Shown one piece after another: positions 7,835 to 14,930 of a DNA stretch of 34,721 bases. The stretch's first letter is position 1. Each line of letters opens with the position of its first letter. The position numbers were made by a program, and so were the translations under genes. The notes beneath the pieces are model-generated. The model worked only from the letters and a program-made list of their open reading frames with translations. It did not search any database and was not told where the DNA came from. The DNA is from Acidobacteriaceae bacterium (GTDB lineage Bacteria > Acidobacteriota > Terriglobia > Terriglobales > Acidobacteriaceae). The stretch covers positions 1 through 34,721 of the forward strand of contig JAOAPL010000348.1 of the NCBI GenBank assembly GCA_025462925.1, in the 5' to 3' direction.

Positions 7835-8785
7835 ATGAAAACTCACCGCGCCCACTGCTCGCTGTTCGTCGTAGTACTTGCTTGCGCCTCACTGGTTTCG
7901 CAGACGTCACCGCAAACACCGGCTGCTCCTGCCACTGAAGCCGCCGACCTCATCAAGCAGGCGCGCCAACTGAACAGCGACGGCAAGCAGAACGAAGCAA
8001 TCGTTCTCTACGAGAAGGTAATCAAAGCCGCCTCAGGCAAAGACCTCTACGACGCCCATCTCGGCGAAGGCGTCGCACTCGATCTGAAAGGCCAATACGA
8101 CGAAGCCCGCAAGCATTTAGCGAAAGCTATCGAAATCGCGCCCGCCGATTCCAAGATCCAGGCGCTGAAGGCCATGGCCTTCTCTTACGCCTTCCAGCGA
8201 AATGCCAAAGAAGCCGCTAAATTTGAGAATCAAGCTTTCGACTCGCAGATTGCAGCCCAAAAATTCGTCGACGCCGCAGGCACTGCCAACGAACTCGCGC
8301 GCATTCAACTCGAATCCGGCGACATCGACGATGCCGCAAAGACCTACAAGCTTGGATATGACACCGCGCTCAAAGCCCCACTCACTCCCGCTGAGCGCGA
8401 CCTCTGGGATTTCCGTTGGGAACACGCGCAAGCGCGCATCGCCGCACGTCACGGCAACAAAGATGAAGCGCAAAAACATGTTGCCGCCGCCAAGGCCATT
8501 CTCGACAAGGGAACAAATCCCAATCAGGCCATCTTCTTTCCGTATCTCACCGGATACGTCGCCTTCTACTCCGGCGACTACAAGACCGCCATTGCCGATC
8601 TCAAGCAGGCCGACCAGAAAGATCCGTTCATCCTCGCGCTCATCGCTCAAGCCTACGAAAAAACGGGCGACCGATCACAAGCCATGGACTACTACCGCAA
8701 AGTGCTCGCCATCAATTCGCACAATCCAACTAACGCCTTCGCGCGTCCACTGGCGCAGAAAGCTCTTGGGCTATCCTCCAACTGA
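7835..8785 (+). CDS. Secreted tetratricopeptide-repeat protein
   Basis: 316 codons, ATG at 7835. The N terminus is a signal peptide (residues 1-25, CSLFVVVLACASLVSQ). TPR-like helix pairs follow: AADLIKQARQLNSDGKQNEA (about 36), YDAHLGEGVALDLKGQYDEA (about 70), then ANELARIQLESGDIDDAAKT, ARIAARHGNKDEAQKH, YLTGYVAFYSGDYKTAIADL and ALIAQAYEKTGDRSQAMDYY near the C terminus. TPR proteins scaffold protein-protein contacts, and this one is likely periplasmic. No partner gene is adjacent. Its stop is followed by an array of GTCATC repeats. Confidence 0.82.
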   Translation: MKTHRAHCSLFVVVLACASLVSQTSPQTPAAPATEAADLIKQARQLNSDGKQNEAIVLYEKVIKAASGKDLYDAHLGEGVALDLKGQYDEARKHLAKAIEIAPADSKIQALKAMAFSYAFQRNAKEAAKFENQAFDSQIAAQKFVDAAGTANELARIQLESGDIDDAAKTYKLGYDTALKAPLTPAERDLWDFRWEHAQARIAARHGNKDEAQKHVAAAKAILDKGTNPNQAIFFPYLTGYVAFYSGDYKTAIADLKQADQKDPFILALIAQAYEKTGDRSQAMDYYRKVLAINSHNPTNAFARPLAQKALGLSSN

Positions 8786-8787
8786 TT

Positions 8788-8950
8788 GTCATCCCGACCG
8801 GAGCGTACATACTGTCATCTCGGGCGGGGAGCGTAGATACTGTCATCCCGACCGGAGCGTAGCGCAGTGGAGGGACCTCGCCGTGGACTTTGCACTGCTT
8901 CCGCATTCTCAGGTTTGTCATCCTCAGCGAAGAATCCCTGCTACTCTGCA
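8788..8950. repeat. GTCATC(CC)GACCGGAGCG repeat array
   Basis: Four related units begin at 8788, 8814, 8842 and 8917. The first three have GTCATCCCGACCGGAGCGTA or a close variant; the third continues AGCGCAGTGGAGGGACCTCG. This dispersed repeat is common in intergenic DNA of related bacteria (general recollection, not tested here). No gene lies in this gap. Confidence 0.65.
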
Positions 8951-8985
8951 AACTGCTTGCGCACCTCGAACCCGCCCAAGAGCTT

Positions 8986-9073
8986 GATCCGTGCAAATCC
9001 GTGCCATCCGTGAAATCCGTGGCAAGCTTTTGCCTTTAACCAGAAACGAGAAGCTAAAAACTAGAAACTCGCC
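8986..9073. repeat. Composite ATCCGTG + AGAAACGAG dispersed repeat (copy B)
   Basis: Four ATCCGTG-type units, then TTTTGCCTTTAACCAGAAAC and further AGAAACTCGCC-like units. It has the same order as copy A at 3774-3867. It overlaps the 3' end of the MOSC gene and supplies its stop codon. Confidence 0.75.
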
Positions 9074-9791
9074 TTATCTCATCTCCCACCCTCATCACGC
9101 CGGGCCGCACCACATTTGCATAGACTCCCGCTTGGGCTTGGTGTCCTTGCGCAACTGTCTTCAGCACCCGGGGATCTGATTTCCCGCTATCCGGATCGAT
9201 ATTGATCATCATGCAGCGCGTGTCTCGCTGAACCACGCTGATCAGCACCTCATCGCCGATCTGCATCAGGGTACGCGCCCATTGCTCTTCTTCGAACGCC
9301 TCGCCGGATACAGGTTCCATGTACACGTTGGCGCGGAACTGCCGCCTGTCAATTGCGGATCCCGACTCCTTAGCCAATCCGCGGACACTCGCCAGGCTGA
9401 AAAGGGAAACGTGCTGGCAATCGAAAATCCCTCGTTGGCTTTTGAGCAGGAACATAGCTTGTCCGCTTTTGCTCGCCAACTCCTCGCACAACGCCGGATC
9501 ATTGGCGTCGCGCATCTCGCCTTCGGGCGTTCGCACTTTGACAGCAGGTTCGGCGTTTTCCAAAGTCGGCGCGGAAGCGAATTCGGGTTTGTGCAGAAGC
9601 ATGCGCGCGGATTCTCGCGCCGTCATCCATGGAAAGCTGTTGCGCGCAGCCTGGTCGGCGCGGACGAACGCATATTGCCGGTCGCCCAATACGCCATCAA
9701 GACCAACATGCGCCTCGCGCATCCCAATCCCGGCCATCGACTTAACGGGATAGATAAACAGCTCGGAAACCCTCGCCATCGTGTCAGACAT
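9054..9791 (-). CDS. MOSC domain protein
   Basis: 245 codons from ATG 9791; ATG 9779 (MARVSELF) is an equally possible start. The upstream frame to TTG 9860 lacks family similarity. An N-terminal beta-barrel domain (SELFIYPVKSMAGIGM, GVLGDRQYAFV) precedes a MOSC core with FRANVYMEP, RTLMQIGDEVLI and the conserved cysteine in QRDTRCMMINIDPDSG. MOSC proteins are related to the C-terminal domain of molybdenum-cofactor sulfurases and handle persulfide sulfur or reduce N-hydroxylated compounds with Moco. The last residues (RRVSSF) and the stop come from the dispersed repeat, so the native C terminus was probably replaced. Confidence 0.85.
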   Translation of the reverse strand: MSDTMARVSELFIYPVKSMAGIGMREAHVGLDGVLGDRQYAFVRADQAARNSFPWMTARESARMLLHKPEFASAPTLENAEPAVKVRTPEGEMRDANDPALCEELASKSGQAMFLLKSQRGIFDCQHVSLFSLASVRGLAKESGSAIDRRQFRANVYMEPVSGEAFEEEQWARTLMQIGDEVLISVVQRDTRCMMINIDPDSGKSDPRVLKTVAQGHQAQAGVYANVVRPGVMRVGDEIRRVSSF

Positions 9792-9877
9792 AATGTGGAA
9801 CAGTTTAGCGCGCTTCCAGAGTGGAAAATTCGAGTCCGGACGTAAATACCTTGCTGACAAGAAGTTCCCTAGGTTAG

Positions 9878-9950
9878 AGGCGCGGGCCGGAGTCGAACCG
9901 ACATCTAACTAGGGCTTTGCACACCCATCCCTTCCGTTGGATACCGCGCC
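9878..9950 (-). tRNA. tRNA-Cys (anticodon GCA)
   Basis: The minus strand folds as a 73-nt tRNA: acceptor GGCGCGG/CCGCGCC (7 bp), a short D arm TCC/GGG, anticodon loop GTGCAAA with U33, GCA and A37, and a T arm GTCGG-TTCGACT-CCGGC. The discriminator base is U73, the known identity base of bacterial tRNA-Cys. CCA is not encoded. The anticodon stem has a U-U mismatch at its base, the D loop is short, and the variable region is long (about 8 nt), but the total length is normal. Confidence 0.88.
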
Positions 9951-10076
9951 AGAACGATTTTGCAGTGGGGATTCCGATGGCAGCAGCAGTGGTGGGGTTG
10001 CAACTTTTTCCAACTTGTCACGGTCGTTGACAACCAGCGTGAGTATTTCAGCATCTTACCTCGCGCAAGTTGGTGT

Positions 10077-10337
10077 ATGTCTAAACGGACCAAAATCATC
10101 GAATTTCCAAAAGCAAAGGCGAAATCCTTGACCAAAAGAACTTTAGCTGCTGGTAACTACTTGGCGGAACTCTACGTCGATACTAAAAGCGTTCCGCCCT
10201 TATACCATTACATCGTTACTCGCAAAGACTCGGCAGAAATACTTGGATGGGGACAAGAATGGTCCGTAGAAGATGCTGAACGGTCCGCCCTCGACAGGAT
10301 GGCTATTATGAACGCAAATTCGGCAAGGGTCGGATAA
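10077..10337 (+). CDS. Small hypothetical protein
   Basis: 86 codons from ATG 10077 (MSKRTKIIEFPKAKAKSLTK). The frame extends upstream to 9960, but that part covers non-coding sequence next to the tRNA, so the internal ATG is preferred. The N terminus is very basic, then a compact acidic/aromatic part (YLAELYVDTKSVPPLYHYIV, ILGWGQEWSVEDAERSALDR). No family recognised. A strong intrinsic terminator follows 21 nt after the stop, which supports a real short transcript. Confidence 0.55.
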   Translation: MSKRTKIIEFPKAKAKSLTKRTLAAGNYLAELYVDTKSVPPLYHYIVTRKDSAEILGWGQEWSVEDAERSALDRMAIMNANSARVG

Positions 10338-10358
10338 TATGTATAGATTCAGAAACTT

Positions 10359-10387
10359 AAAGCCCACCGATTTGGTGGGCTTTTTCT
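10359..10387 (+). terminator. Rho-independent terminator
   Basis: AAAGCCCACC and GGTGGGCTTT form a perfect 10-bp stem around GATTT, followed by T-rich sequence. It sits just after the small gene ending at 10337. Confidence 0.85.
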
Positions 10388-10402
10388 TTGCTCTTGCCTT
10401 TC

Positions 10403-10434
10403 ACGAGAAACCAGAAACGAGACACAAGAAACCG
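10403..10434. repeat. AGAAACGAG-type dispersed repeat (copy F)
   Basis: ACGAGAAACCAGAAACGAGA followed by CACAAGAAACCGG, preceded by CTCTTGCCTTTC as in the composite copies. It ends 2 nt before the stop of the minus-strand small gene. Confidence 0.7.
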
Positions 10435-10436
10435 GT

Positions 10437-10652
10437 TCACTGGCTCTCCATCACATCTTCTGATTGAATCCAGAGCGCGACCGCCGTATTCAAATTCTCG
10501 TGCAATTGGAGCTCGTCTTCGTTCATCTGCCGCCATTCACGACGCGGAAATTCCGGCCGAAGTGTCCTTAGTTCCACCTCGCCACGTGTGATCCGGTATT
10601 CATTGATGACTGAATCAGCCTGAGCGGACTCGATCCGCAACCTCCGTTGCAT
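10437..10652 (-). CDS. Small hypothetical protein
   Basis: 71 codons, ATG at 10652 preceded by GAGGTGAGAC, a good ribosome site. The protein is charged and soluble (RRLRIESAQADSVINEYRIT, EDELQLHENLNTAVALWIQS). No family recognised. The gap from 10653 to 10876 to the divergent gene contains a small CGCCT-CCA-AGGCG hairpin (about 10710) and no other gene. Confidence 0.55.
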   Translation of the reverse strand: MQRRLRIESAQADSVINEYRITRGEVELRTLRPEFPRREWRQMNEDELQLHENLNTAVALWIQSEDVMESQ

Positions 10653-10876
10653 GTCTCACCTCATTTCCAATGTCTTTATTAATATTTGATGCAAACGACG
10701 CCTCCAAGGCGGAGATGCTCCCGGTTACGCGATGACGATTGAAAGTAGCTCAGGACGGACGCCGCTGGTTTATTTCGAACAACAACTAAGTCCCTGGCTG
10801 ACGTGTGCGGCTCACCGAGGCAACCTCATGAAGTGATCATGAAACAATTTCGCTGTGGTCGCACTTCGGAGGAACT

Positions 10877-11800
10877 ATGGAATTCGCTCTCGATCCTAAA
10901 ACGTCCGTGGTTACGCTGATGGATCGGCAGCACAGCAGTAATCGCAGTTCGGATCTGGAACGAAACCGTCCGCGTTTGTTGAAGCTTGGCGTCGCCTCCA
11001 TCGTTGCGGCTTCGCTGCCCGGCGGGCCGCTCCACGCGCAATCCGCGCCGCCATCTTGCTCTCCTCCCATCCCGCAGAACCACGAGCCATCCAACGGTGG
11101 TCCTTGCCCGTATCCCATTCCCTGGCTCGACAAGAACGGCAATCACAACCAGAGCCCGATGCCGAATATCGAACTATCGAACATCTACCACTTCAAGGGA
11201 AAGCTGGCACGCTGCAACGGGTTTCACGGCATGGGCACGGATAATAAAGGTAACCGCCTCGCCTGGGGCACTCCCAGTACCGACTACAGCTACATGGCGG
11301 GCGAGTACTGGGCAGCGCGCCAGCCGCACCAAGCTATCTTCTCCCACACATGACTCACGGTATTCAAGGGACCGGCGGTCCCGCAGAACCAGATACACGA
11401 TTTCCATCCGCCCATCTCGCCCGAAGGCCTGTATTGGGTCACACCTGTGCAATCCACCGGACTCACGTTCAGCGCGGACGGCAAAACCGCCACGCTCCAG
11501 ATGACCAACGTGCCTATCATTGACCAGCCGCGCTGGCCCGCGATGGATGCTGAAACCACTCCTGCATTCATGGATTTCCAACTAGTCTTCAAGTCCACCG
11601 ACGAGCCAGTCAAGTATGAAGATCCGATGCGGCAGTACCGATTCGAAGGCTTCAAGGCGGGCGCACAACTCGAAGCCACAATGCGAGTACCCTCAATCGA
11701 TTTCACATTTAAAACCGATCCGCTGGAAACCTCCAAGTGCGATTTCGCAGTGATGGGTAGCGAAGCTAACGGCAAGTATTACGAAGTAGCGAAAGGTTGA
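10877..11800 (+). pseudogene. Secreted protein gene interrupted by one in-frame TGA
   Basis: ATG 10877 follows GGAGG at ideal spacing. The frame runs to TGA at 11351-11353 (codon 159) and continues in exactly the same frame to the stop at 11800, 307 codons in all. Text on both sides is protein-like: AGEYWAARQPHQAIFSHT before the stop and LTVFKGPAVPQNQIHDFHPP after it. The N terminus holds a twin-arginine-poor signal segment (RLLKLGVASIVAASLPGGPL, then HAQS). Single cysteines occur in SCSPP, PCPYP, RCNGF and KCDF. Family unknown. The simplest reading is a TGG-to-TGA nonsense change. Readthrough or selenocysteine is less likely, although a GGGACC-GGC-GGTCCC hairpin starts 15 nt after the TGA. 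Confidence 0.7.
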
Positions 11801-11811
11801 AGCGGGTGAGT

Positions 11812-12387
11812 CTATCGGGCGGACTTTTTCAGAAACTCTGACACGGTCTTCAGGATTTCGCGCGAAAGCGCCTCATCCGATACCGCACGCGCCAGCGACA
11901 TCGCCCCGACGAGCGCACTGTAAGTCATGATCGCCTTCGATCTTGCCGCACGCTTGTCCTTGCCTGGAAGCAAACCGGCAATCAACTGAAGGTTGTTCCG
12001 GATCTCTTCGGAGGCAAGCGCACGGGTGCGTTTATCGCTGCGCGATATCTCCTCTGCCAGCGCGCTGATGGCACAGCCTGTACCTGGATTGTCGCGGTGA
12101 GCTTCGTTCAGGTAGTCGTCAATCAATTTTGCATAGGACATCGGTGGCCCGCCGGATTCGGCGGCGTCCACTTGACGCTTCCAAGTACCAAATGCAGAGC
12201 TCACAGCTTCGGCGACTAAGGCGTCGCGCGAGTTGAAGTGCTTGTAGAACCCGCCCACGGTAAGACCGGCCTCTTTCATCAGCTCTGCGATTCCGATTCC
12301 CTCGAGGCCTTCTTCCCGGAATCTCTTTGCAGCCTTCGCAACAATGCGTTGATGAGTTTTCGCCTTTTCAGCTTTGGAATGGCCCAT
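11812..12387 (-). CDS. TetR-family transcriptional repressor
   Basis: 191 codons, ATG 12387 with AGGAG 6 nt upstream. An N-terminal helix-turn-helix (residues about 10-60: HQRIVAKAAKRFREEGLEGI, GIAELMKEAGLTVGGFYKHF) is followed by an all-helical ligand-binding domain with a cysteine (PGTGCAISALAEE). It is divergent from the alcohol dehydrogenase operon with a 104-base gap holding inverted repeats, the classic arrangement for a repressor that controls itself and the dehydrogenase in response to a small organic effector. The effector is not deducible. Confidence 0.9.
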   Translation of the reverse strand: MGHSKAEKAKTHQRIVAKAAKRFREEGLEGIGIAELMKEAGLTVGGFYKHFNSRDALVAEAVSSAFGTWKRQVDAAESGGPPMSYAKLIDDYLNEAHRDNPGTGCAISALAEEISRSDKRTRALASEEIRNNLQLIAGLLPGKDKRAARSKAIMTYSALVGAMSLARAVSDEALSREILKTVSEFLKKSAR

Positions 12388-12414
12388 TGGCAGCTCCTAA
12401 AAATACTGTAACTA

Positions 12415-12463
12415 AATCGCGATTGCGGGAATCGAACCTCGGTAACAGATTATAACCATAATC
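12415..12463. promoter_or_regulatory. Candidate TetR operator region between divergent genes
   Basis: Two inverted repeats lie in the shared promoter gap: AATCGCGATT (about 12415-12424) and GATTATAACCATAATC (12448-12463, 6-bp arms, 4-nt spacer). A looser pair, CTGTAAC and GTAACAG, encloses the first. These are plausible repressor sites. The choice between them is open. Confidence 0.45.
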
Positions 12464-12491
12464 CAGAATACTAAGTGAGAGGCACACAACA

Positions 12492-13541
12492 ATGAAAAAC
12501 ACATACAAAGCTGTGGAAGTCTCTGCCCCCGGCGTGCTTCGAGTGGTGGAACGAACAGTCCCTGAGCCTGGAGCCAGTCAAGTTCGGATTCGCGTGGAGG
12601 CATGTGGAATCTGTCACACCGATGCCGCCACGGTCATGGGCGCCTACCCGGGCTTGACGTTGCCACGCGTTCCTGGACATGAAGTCGTTGGCCGCATTGA
12701 AGCCCTGGGCAGCGGAGTGTCCCGATGGAAGATCGGTCAACGTGTTGGTGTCGGCTTGATCGCCGGAGAAGACGGAGTTTGCGAGCCCTGCCGCCGCGGA
12801 GACATCGTGAACTGTCAGAACCCCGTGACCTCGGGAGTGACCATGGATGGAGGGTATGCGGAAGTAATGATCGCTGAAGCGCGCGGCATCTCTTCCATTC
12901 CTGACGAGCTCAGCTCCGCAGAAGCCGCCCCTCTCCTCTGCGCCGGCATCACTACATATAACGCCCTTCGCAACGCCGGCTTGCGCGGCGGAGATCTGGT
13001 CGCTGTGCAGGGCATCGGCGGCCTTGGACATCTTGGTGTCCAATATGCGCGGCACATGGGATTCCACACTGTCGCAATCGGGCGTGGACGCGACAAGGAA
13101 AAGCTGGCCAAAGACCTGGGCGCGCACGTCTACATCGATACTGCCGTCGAGGATGCCGCAGCGGTACTGCAGAGTATGGGCGGGGCCAGGGCCATTCTCG
13201 CGACAGCTCCCAGCGGTGATGGTATGGGGCCACTGATCTCGGGTCTTGCATCCCGCGGCAAACTCATCGTGGTGGGTGTGCCGAATGACCCCATCCAATT
13301 GAATGCGTTCCCGCTCGTCTTTGGAGGACGCTCCATCTATGGAAGCCTTACGGGCACGCCGATTGAAGGTGAGGACACGCTTGCCTTCAGCGTGCTGGAG
13401 AATATCCGCCCCATGATCGAGACAGTTCCTCTCGAACAGGCCGCCGATGCTTACGCCCGCATGATGCAAGGCAAAGCGCGCTTCCGCATGGTACTCGTCA
13501 CAAAAGACGGAGTTGCTAAAAGTGGACAGAATGCGCGATGA
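12492..13541 (+). CDS. Zinc-dependent alcohol dehydrogenase (MDR superfamily)
   Basis: 349 codons, ATG 12492. Catalytic zinc ligands sit in ACGICHTD (Cys41) and PGHEVVG (His63, Glu64), with a third likely in LLCAGITTY (about residue 155). The structural zinc loop reads GEDGVCEPCRRGDIVNC: three cysteines, with Asp where the first Cys usually stands, a substitution seen in this subgroup. The Rossmann fold follows with GIGGLGHLGVQYARHMG. It should oxidise an alcohol, or reduce an aldehyde, with NAD(P). It is the first gene of an operon divergent from tetR, and its stop overlaps the next start (ATGA). Confidence 0.92.
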   Translation: MKNTYKAVEVSAPGVLRVVERTVPEPGASQVRIRVEACGICHTDAATVMGAYPGLTLPRVPGHEVVGRIEALGSGVSRWKIGQRVGVGLIAGEDGVCEPCRRGDIVNCQNPVTSGVTMDGGYAEVMIAEARGISSIPDELSSAEAAPLLCAGITTYNALRNAGLRGGDLVAVQGIGGLGHLGVQYARHMGFHTVAIGRGRDKEKLAKDLGAHVYIDTAVEDAAAVLQSMGGARAILATAPSGDGMGPLISGLASRGKLIVVGVPNDPIQLNAFPLVFGGRSIYGSLTGTPIEGEDTLAFSVLENIRPMIETVPLEQAADAYARMMQGKARFRMVLVTKDGVAKSGQNAR

Positions 13542-14233
13542 AAACCCGGAGAGAGTTTCTCGCGACTGCGATAGCCGCAGTGGTTTCATTGACCAATAGT
13601 TCAGGCCAAGCTTCAGCAACGATGTCTGGACTTTCGAATGCTGAGATTCAACGCAAAGACACGGTATTCAATCACCCAACTTCAGGAGGCCAAGACATGG
13701 CTGATAACGCGGAAGACCCACGAATTACGAGGGCGCGCCTCTCCGGGCCCGAACATGTGACCAAAGACGCGACGGTCGCCGAAATAGCTGCCGACGGGGC
13801 CATGACCATTTTGGTCCAAGGAACCAACGAGTGGGTTTGTACCCCAGGAAACGAAAACAAAATTGGCGACCCACCAATGTGCATGAACCCCATGGGTATG
13901 CGATGGATGATGGATGCCATGCAAAGAAAGCCGAAGCCCACGAACACAGCGCCCGGAATGATTTACATGCTGTGCGGCGCCACACAGAGAAGCAACACAG
14001 ATCCTGCGGATAGAACCAGTCCCGCCATTCCAATCGGACCGCACTGGATGATCACATGGCCTTTCGATGCTGCGGCAAATGGACTTCCGACTACGGTCCG
14101 CGACAAAGGCGCTTGGGTGATGTTCGCGGGAACCCCTTACGCGTATTTGCACCTCTGCGGCACCCCATGGGAAGGCAATGAATACCACGACGGCGATAAA
14201 GCAGTCTGGACCATGTCTTACGCTCGTCACTGA
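13538..14233 (+). CDS. Tat-type secreted protein of unknown family (paralogue 1)
   Basis: 231 codons, ATG 13538 overlapping the dehydrogenase stop by 4 nt, so translation is probably coupled. The N terminus MKTRREFLATAIAAVVSLTN is a twin-arginine-like signal. The mature protein contains GPEHVTKDATV, VQGTNEWVCTPGN, DPPMCMNP, GMIYMLCGA, IGPHWMITW and AGTPYAYLHLCGTPW. The downstream gene shares this order of motifs (GP..VT..ATV, GTN.W.C.PG, P.C, GPH.MI), so the two are paralogues. Function unknown. Export and co-transcription with two oxidoreductases suggest a periplasmic role in the same process. Confidence 0.75.
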   Translation: MKTRREFLATAIAAVVSLTNSSGQASATMSGLSNAEIQRKDTVFNHPTSGGQDMADNAEDPRITRARLSGPEHVTKDATVAEIAADGAMTILVQGTNEWVCTPGNENKIGDPPMCMNPMGMRWMMDAMQRKPKPTNTAPGMIYMLCGATQRSNTDPADRTSPAIPIGPHWMITWPFDAAANGLPTTVRDKGAWVMFAGTPYAYLHLCGTPWEGNEYHDGDKAVWTMSYARH

Positions 14234-14284
14234 AAAACGATTCCGTTATGGAACGCAATCACCTCAATGCAGAGGAGAATCTTC

Positions 14285-14863
14285 GTGAAGACCGTTGCTT
14301 TATTAGTACTGATCACCGCCGTTGTCACCTACGCTCAAACGCCGGCGCCGCCGAAGCCGAAGTCTGATGCGGAGAAGATCGCATCCGCGCTGAGCGCGGG
14401 TCCGAAGTTTGTTACGCAAAACGCAACCGTGCTCGATTGGCCAAACTCGGCCGGCGGCGACTTCCGGGTTCTCCGGGCTGGCACCAATGCTTGGACCTGT
14501 CTTCCCGGTCGTCCTCAAGCCGCCCATGATGAGCCCGGCTGCTTTGACCAGGTCTTTCTGCAGTTCATCAAGGACAGCATCGCCGGGCGTACGCCCAATG
14601 TGCAGAGTATCGGAATTTCATATATGTATGGTGGCTTCTGGGCACCTAACAAGTCGCATGCAATGCGAAGCGGCAAAGAATTCCACGTTGGGCCACACAT
14701 CATGATCATCGGACTGGATCAGAAGATGATGCAGACATTGAACCAGGACGCATCGAACGGTGAGCCTTACGTCAATCATCTTCCGGGCCACTCCGAGCTA
14801 TATCTGGTGATCCCGATCCGTGAATGGGACGATGCGCAAGCAGTCCACGCGGTCATGCGGTAG
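14285..14863 (+). CDS. Secreted protein of unknown family (paralogue 2)
   Basis: 192 codons from GTG 14285, chosen because AGAGGAG lies 6 nt upstream and it gives a clean signal peptide (MKTVALLVLITAVVTYAQ). An in-frame ATG at 14267 lies before that ribosome site. The mature part has GPKFVTQNATV, RAGTNAWTCLPG, DEPGCFDQVF, GISYMYGGFW, VGPHIMIIG and GHSELYLVI, matching paralogue 1 in order and spacing. The two cysteines after GTNxW and before the DQ segment are shared. Function unknown. Confidence 0.75.
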   Translation: MKTVALLVLITAVVTYAQTPAPPKPKSDAEKIASALSAGPKFVTQNATVLDWPNSAGGDFRVLRAGTNAWTCLPGRPQAAHDEPGCFDQVFLQFIKDSIAGRTPNVQSIGISYMYGGFWAPNKSHAMRSGKEFHVGPHIMIIGLDQKMMQTLNQDASNGEPYVNHLPGHSELYLVIPIREWDDAQAVHAVMR

Positions 14864-14930
14864 TTTTCGAAGAACCGAATGTGACGCGCGGCCAGAACGT
14901 AATGCGTCCAAAGAGGAAAGGTGAACTGAT

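Noticed and set aside
12420-12470. tRNA-like T-arm (GGTTCGATTCCCGC on minus) in the tetR-dehydrogenase gap
   Set aside because: No acceptor stem, no 7-nt anticodon loop and mismatches in the T stem; a chance or very decayed tRNA piece.
12471-13619. Minus-strand ORF of 382 codons
   Set aside because: Antisense to the alcohol dehydrogenase; no recognisable motifs.
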